From Curvibacter sp. AEP1-3 (GTDB lineage Bacteria; Pseudomonadota; Gammaproteobacteria; Burkholderiales; Burkholderiaceae_C): DNA of 64,000 nucleotides. Where the stretch lies: positions 186,001 to 250,000 of the forward strand of contig NZ_CP015698.1 of assembly GCF_002163715.1 (NCBI RefSeq), written 5' to 3'. This document shows, one piece after another, positions 59,678 to 64,000 of this stretch. Numbering within the stretch: the first letter of the stretch is position 1; each line of letters begins with the position of its first letter. A program made the translations under genes and the position numbers. A model generated the notes under the pieces. That model saw only the letters and a program-made list of their open reading frames with translations, ran no database searches and was not told the origin of the DNA.

Positions 59678-60906
59678 ACGATAACGAATTGACGCCTGAT
59701 GCCGCTGTGACACCGTCTGGCGTGCTCCAGCAGCAAATGGCTACCGAGGCTGCATTGCCGCAGGGCACTAATCGTTTCGATGATGTGATCTCCGGTCAAT
59801 TTGACGCGGATGAAGAAGCAGAAGATGTCGTGTTGCCCAAGCGGGTTCTGTTGCCCCAAGCAGAAACGCCCAAGTTGCACAAAGTATTGGCGCAATCCGG
59901 TATGGGTTCGCGGCTTGAAATGGAGCAGTTGATTCTCGAGGGACGAATCTCTGTCAATAACGAGCCGGCGCACATTGGCCAACGCATTCAGTTTGGTGAC
60001 AACATCAAAGTAAACGGGAAGCCTATCCGTTTCCGGATTGAGCCGCCACCTGCCCGAGTCATTGCGTATCACAAGCCAGTTGGCGAGGTAGTTACGCATG
60101 ACGACCCGCAAAACCGTCCGACGGTGTTTCGCAGGTTGCCTAAACTGCACCAAGGAAAGTGGCAATCGGTCGGTCGCCTAGACTTGAATACAGAGGGGCT
60201 TCTCTTGTTTACCAGTTCGGGCGAATTGGCCAATAACCTGATGCACCCTCGCTTCGGATTGGAGCGTGAATATGCGGTGCGGGTATTGGGCGCTCTGAGC
60301 AAAGATGAAAAGCAGGCCCTATTGGATGGGGTTCAATTGGATGACGGAGTAGCCCAGTTCGGCTCCATAGAAGACGGTGGTGGCGAAGGCTCCAATTGCT
60401 GGTACCGGGTCACTATCTCCGAAGGTCGGAATCGCGAAGTCAGGCGCATGCTCGAATCTGTGGGGCATGCGGTCAGTCGGTTGATCCGTATCCGCTACGG
60501 GGCCATGGTATTGCCTCGTGGACTCAAGCGTGGAGCTTGGATGGAGCTGGATGAGGCCGATATCCGTGCCCTGATGCAGGCAGCGAGCGCGGGCAAGCCC
60601 AGAGCCCGCGAGGAATCGAATGGAGCTGCTGGTGCTCCCCGCCCCCGAGGCCGTGGCCCTCGCCAAGGCGGTCGGGGTCCGGCTTCCCCGAAAGGTGGGA
60701 GCGGTCAAGGAGGCACTGCTCGTCAGGCCAATGGAAAGTCTCCGAGGCAGGGAGGACGCCAGGAAGGTGGAGCGCAGCCTGATCCGATGAAAACTTCTCT
60801 GGGTTACATCGGTGCAGACAGTTTTTCCAGGCAGCGGCAAGAGTCCAATGGCCGTGGCCGGCCCGGCGGTGGCGGACAAAGACGCAATGGTGGTCGAAGC
60901 CGCTAA
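59674..60906 (+). CDS. rluB: 23S rRNA pseudouridine synthase RluB-type, with Gly/Arg-rich tail
   Basis: This 410-residue protein has an S4 domain ('[33 protein letters not shown]', about 68-100) and the RsuA/RluB catalytic domain with the active Asp in '[15 protein letters not shown]', then '[21 protein letters not shown]'. The last 110 residues are a low-complexity Gly, Arg, Pro and Gln-rich tail resembling RGG RNA-binding tails; the first 65 are acidic. RluB modifies U2605 of 23S rRNA. It is co-translated with scpB, as in many bacteria. Confidence 0.93.
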   Translation: MNDNELTPDAAVTPSGVLQQQMATEAALPQGTNRFDDVISGQFDADEEAEDVVLPKRVLLPQAETPKLHKVLAQSGMGSRLEMEQLILEGRISVNNEPAHIGQRIQFGDNIKVNGKPIRFRIEPPPARVIAYHKPVGEVVTHDDPQNRPTVFRRLPKLHQGKWQSVGRLDLNTEGLLLFTSSGELANNLMHPRFGLEREYAVRVLGALSKDEKQALLDGVQLDDGVAQFGSIEDGGGEGSNCWYRVTISEGRNREVRRMLESVGHAVSRLIRIRYGAMVLPRGLKRGAWMELDEADIRALMQAASAGKPRAREESNGAAGAPRPRGRGPRQGGRGPASPKGGSGQGGTARQANGKSPRQGGRQEGGAQPDPMKTSLGYIGADSFSRQRQESNGRGRPGGGGQRRNGGRSR

Positions 60907-60974
60907 TGCCGATGCTAAAATCGTCGGCTTTGTCTATCACGGGCAATTAATTTTTTATACTTTTGGGAATCAAC

Positions 60975-61400
60975 ATGGCAATCGAACGCACTCTCTCCAT
61001 CATCAAGCCCGACGCAGTGGCCAAGAACGTGATCGGTCAAATCTACGCCCGCTTCGAAGCAGCCGGCTTGAAGGTTGTTGCTGCACGCATGGCGCACCTC
61101 TCCCGCGGTGAGGCAGAAGCCTTCTATGCTGTGCACAAAGAGCGTCCTTTTTTCAAGGATTTGGTGGACTTCATGATCTCCGGCCCCGTCATGATCCAGG
61201 CATTGGAAGGTGAAGGCGCCATCGGCAAAAACCGTGACCTCATGGGTGCAACAGACCCTAAAAAGGCTGCTCCTGGCACCATTCGCGCCGATTTCGCTGA
61301 CAGCATCGACGCCAATGCGGTTCACGGTTCTGACGCTCCTGAAACAGCAGCAGTGGAAGTGGGCTTTTTCTTCCCCGGCATGAACGTTTACTCGCGTTAA
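60975..61400 (+). CDS. ndk: Nucleoside diphosphate kinase
   Basis: This 141-residue hexameric or tetrameric kinase transfers the gamma phosphate between nucleotides. The N-terminal '[18 protein letters not shown]' and the catalytic His in '[16 protein letters not shown]' (about H117) are intact. Length is standard. It is followed 6 bp later by rlmN, the usual order in Burkholderiales. The ATG at 60975 gives the standard [14 protein letters not shown] start. Confidence 0.97.
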   Translation: MAIERTLSIIKPDAVAKNVIGQIYARFEAAGLKVVAARMAHLSRGEAEAFYAVHKERPFFKDLVDFMISGPVMIQALEGEGAIGKNRDLMGATDPKKAAPGTIRADFADSIDANAVHGSDAPETAAVEVGFFFPGMNVYSR

Positions 61401-61406
61401 TTCAGT

Positions 61407-62558
61407 ATGGCGGTCAACCTGCTCGATTTTGATCTCGAGGGTCTGGCCGCCTTCTGCGAAAGCTTAGGCGAAAAGAAGTTTCGGGCTACCCAGTTGTTCC
61501 GTTGGGTGCATCAAAAAGGCGCGAGCCAATTTGATGATATGAGCGATCTCGCCAAGTCGCTCAGGGACAAATTACGGGGGCATGCAGAAGTACGTGCCCT
61601 GCCCGTAATCACTCAACACATCTCAGCAGACGGCACCATCAAGTGGTTGTTCGATGTTGGCAACGGAGATGCTGTCGAAACGGTATTTATCCCCGAGTCT
61701 GACCGAGGGACACTTTGTATATCCTCCCAAGCCGGATGCGCAGTAGGGTGCAGATTTTGTTCGACCGGGCACCAAGGCTTCAGCCGCAATCTCAAAACTT
61801 GGGAAATACTGGCGCAGCTTTGGTTTGCTGAGCATTTTTTGCGCAGCCACCTGGGGGTGTCTGATCGGGTTATCTCCAACGTCGTGATGATGGGTATGGG
61901 CGAGCCCTTGCAGAACTATGCGGCGCTCGTTCCGGCTTTGAAAGTCATGTTGGATGACCATGGTTACGGGCTGTCACGCCGCCGAGTCACAGTTTCGACG
62001 TCAGGCGTAGTTCCAATGATGGACCGCTTGGGGGAGGATTGTCCCGTAGCCCTCGCTGTATCTTTGCATGCACCTGAAGACTCGCTGAGGGATAACCTGG
62101 TTCCTTTGAATCGAAAGTACCCGCTCAAGGAATTGATGGAGGCTTGTCGCCGGTATCTGGCCCATGCGCCTCGCGACTTCATTACCTTTGAATACTGCAT
62201 GCTGGATGGGGTCAATGACCACCCAGAGCATGCCAAGTTATTGTTGCAACTGGTGAAAGAATCTGGCGTTCCTTGCAAGTTCAACTTGATCCCATTCAAT
62301 CCCTTTCCTGCCTCTGGATTGCTGCGTTCCTCTAACAACGCCGTTCAGGCCTTTGCACGCATCTTGGTAGATGGTGGCTTGGTGACTACTATCCGAAAGA
62401 CCCGCGGAGACGATATTGATGCCGCTTGCGGTCAACTTGCTGGGGATGTCAAAGACCGTACGAACGTAGGGACTCGTATTTTCAAGCAACGCACGGTTAT
62501 GCTCCAGCAGGTCCGCGATTTCGAAACGCGCGGTAATGATGGGATGCGAAATGACTGA
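61407..62558 (+). CDS. rlmN: Dual-specificity 23S rRNA/tRNA methyltransferase RlmN
   Basis: This 383-residue radical SAM enzyme methylates A2503 of 23S rRNA and A37 of some tRNAs at C2. The radical SAM cluster is in 'CAVGCRFC' (C111, C115, C118). '[16 protein letters not shown]' and '[11 protein letters not shown]' are family signatures, and the methyl-carrying Cys is in '[12 protein letters not shown]'. It lacks features of Cfr. The 3' end overlaps the pilW start by 8 bp. Confidence 0.96.
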
Positions 62559-63390
62559 TGGATTTTCCGCACTGACGCTAGCTCTGCGTCCGTTTGGCCG
62601 TGCTGTTGTGTCGTCAATACTTTTTGCTTTGGCTATCGGCTTGTTGCAAGGTTGTGCAGGCGGCGCGCAAACGCCGGCATCCAGTAACGATTTACTAACA
62701 GATTCAGATGAATCACCTGCCCGTAAGCGCGCCAAAATCCGCTTGGAGTTAGCCGCTGGCTATTACAACAATGGCCAAACTACGGTTGCTTTGGACGAAT
62801 TGAAGCAGTCAATTGGCGCGGACCCGGGGCTTTTTGAGGCGCACAATCTGCGCGGCTTGATATACATGCGCTTGAATGATTTCCCCTTGGCAGAGGAAAG
62901 TTTCAAACGCGCATTGCAACTCAATCCTCAGGCTGCCAGCGTGCAACACAATTACGGTTGGCTTCTTTGCCAACAAGGCCGTGCCCAAGACTCCTACACG
63001 CAGTTCATGGGGGCCATTGCAAATCCGAACTACAACGAGCGTTCCAAGTCTTGGATGGCAATGGGTGTCTGCCAAGTGAAGGCAGGGGCTCGCAACGATG
63101 CGATTGCCAGTTTGACTCGAGCAAATGAATTGGATCCTTCAAACCCTGTAGCAGGTTACAACCTTGCACTTTTGTTGATGCAGCGTGGGGATTTGGCCAA
63201 GGCGCAGTTTCACGTTCGCAGGATCAACAATAGTGAATATGCAAATGCGGAGTCACTCTGGTTGGGTATCAAGATTGAGCAGATGTTGGGCAACAAGGAT
63301 GCGATGACGCAACTCGGTGCGCAACTCCGAAAACGGTTTGCGCAGTCCAAAGAAGCGGGTTCTTTTGATAGGGGAGCATTCGATGAATGA
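62551..63390 (+). CDS. pilW: Type IV pilus biogenesis lipoprotein PilF/PilW (TPR)
   Basis: This 279-residue lipoprotein has a lipobox 'LLQGC' (Cys about residue 35) and four to five TPR repeats: '[33 protein letters not shown]', '[32 protein letters not shown]', '[24 protein letters not shown]' and '[27 protein letters not shown]'. PilF/PilW helps assemble the PilQ secretin in the outer membrane. The position between rlmN and rodZ is conserved in gamma- and betaproteobacteria. The start at 62551 places the signal sequence correctly. Confidence 0.92.
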
Positions 63391-64000
63391 GGTTGAGATG
63401 AGTGGCGCGCTCCCTGAGTTGCCAGAAACGACGCTCGCTGCAGCGCCTGTAACGGCAGGCCGCCTTTTGCGAAATGCCCGCGAGGCGGCAGGGCTGCATA
63501 TTGCTGCTCTGGCCGTGTCCATGAAGGTACCTGTCAAGAAGCTGGAGGCTTTAGAGGCGGATCGTGCAGACTTATTGCCGGATGCGGTGTTCGTCAGAGC
63601 ATTGGCGTCTAGTGTCTGCAGAGCTCTGAAAGTCGATTCAGCCCCCATCCTTGAGCTGCTCCCCCAGACCGTCAAGCCCAGTTTTGAGGCAGGGGATAAA
63701 GGCATCAACGCTCCATTCAAGGTTCCTGGTGAAGCGGCATCCGTCGGGTTTGTAGACGCACTCAAACGACCTGTTGTGATCGTGGTGTCACTATTGCTGT
63801 TTGCTGTATTGGGTATTGCTTTTGCGCCGGAAATGCACTTGCCTGAGTTCGCGTCAAAAGCCGATGTAACTCCAGTAAATATTGCGCCCCCTAAAGAGCC
63901 AGCCATTGAACCGGTGCCAGTTGCAGAGAAACTTGAAGAGAAATTGCCTCCGGTAGAGGTAGTTCCAGGACCATCTCCAGCGGAGCTGGCGAAGCAACCA
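63383..64000 (+). CDS. rodZ: RodZ-like cytoskeletal protein, N-terminal part
   Basis: The gene is cut by the window end; 206 residues are visible with no stop. An N-terminal helix-turn-helix of the RodZ type is present ('GRLLRNAREAAGLHIAALAVSMKVPVKKLEALEADRADLLPDAVFVRALASSVCRAL', about 26-82). A membrane helix ('VVIVVSLLLFAVLGIAFA', about 132-150) and a Pro/Glu-rich periplasmic stretch follow. RodZ links MreB to the membrane and sets rod shape. The ATG overlaps the pilW stop region by 8 bp, and the order rlmN-pilW-rodZ supports the call. The true end is beyond the window. Confidence 0.88.
   Translation, partial: MNEVEMSGALPELPETTLAAAPVTAGRLLRNAREAAGLHIAALAVSMKVPVKKLEALEADRADLLPDAVFVRALASSVCRALKVDSAPILELLPQTVKPSFEAGDKGINAPFKVPGEAASVGFVDALKRPVVIVVSLLLFAVLGIAFAPEMHLPEFASKADVTPVNIAPPKEPAIEPVPVAEKLEEKLPPVEVVPGPSPAELAKQP

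Overview
The window looks like chromosomal DNA of a betaproteobacterium of the Burkholderiales, most probably Comamonadaceae (Rhodoferax/Curvibacter-like). This is inferred from gene content and order (sucA-sucB-lpd-zapE; bamD beside rluD; scpB-rluB-ndk-rlmN-pilW-rodZ; cyoABCD with SURF1 and RegBA), high GC, and a short palindromic intergenic repeat that I associate with this family. I see no tRNA, rRNA, CRISPR array or prophage.

Layout. 1-2.7 kb: end of an RND efflux adaptor, an FMN reductase and an Ask_Ect-type aspartokinase. 2.8-9.7 kb (minus): respiratory block cyoA-B-C-D, SURF1, then the redox two-component pair regB-regA. 9.9-17.7 kb (plus): an MHS-type MFS transporter, a PadR regulator with a ferric-siderophore reductase (NfeR/NfeF-like), a membrane-anchored metallophosphoesterase of unknown role, and a puuC/puuB-like pair. 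17.7-29.5 kb (minus): a large sugar-acid operon: gntR, Zn-dehydrogenase, TRAP dctPQM, uxaA-like, manD, uxuB, kdgK, a second Zn-dehydrogenase, and a yceI-like lipoprotein. 29.6-33.4 kb: two apparently identical 1902-bp class C group II introns abutting head to tail, placed after the vanB terminator and just upstream of the sugar-acid operon. 33.5-44.2 kb: vanB-vanA with a MarR gene, a Snf2 helicase, a VOC protein, a coniferyl-aldehyde-dehydrogenase-like enzyme, alkB, an NlpC/P60 peptidase, a TetR gene and an isochorismatase-family hydrolase. 44.4-64 kb: core genes prpE, sucA-sucB-lpd-zapE, a coiled-coil protein, a PP2C phosphatase, a DUF465 protein, a DinG/YoaA helicase, bamD, rluD, scpB, rluB, ndk, rlmN, pilW and the start of rodZ.

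How it fits together. The catabolic genes suggest use of plant-derived carbon. The TRAP operon would import sugar acids. The two C5-dehydrogenases and UxuB could converge on D-fructuronate/D-mannonate, and ManD and KdgK would carry this to KDPG. VanAB and the ALDH point to lignin-type aromatics. RegBA next to the bo3 oxidase suggests redox control of respiration. The most unusual structure is the tandem intron pair. Also notable are an ectoine-type aspartokinase without ectoine genes nearby, an NfeR-like regulator lacking its metal-binding tail, the membrane metallophosphoesterase, and the six-copy palindromic repeat family, two members of which look recruited as terminators.
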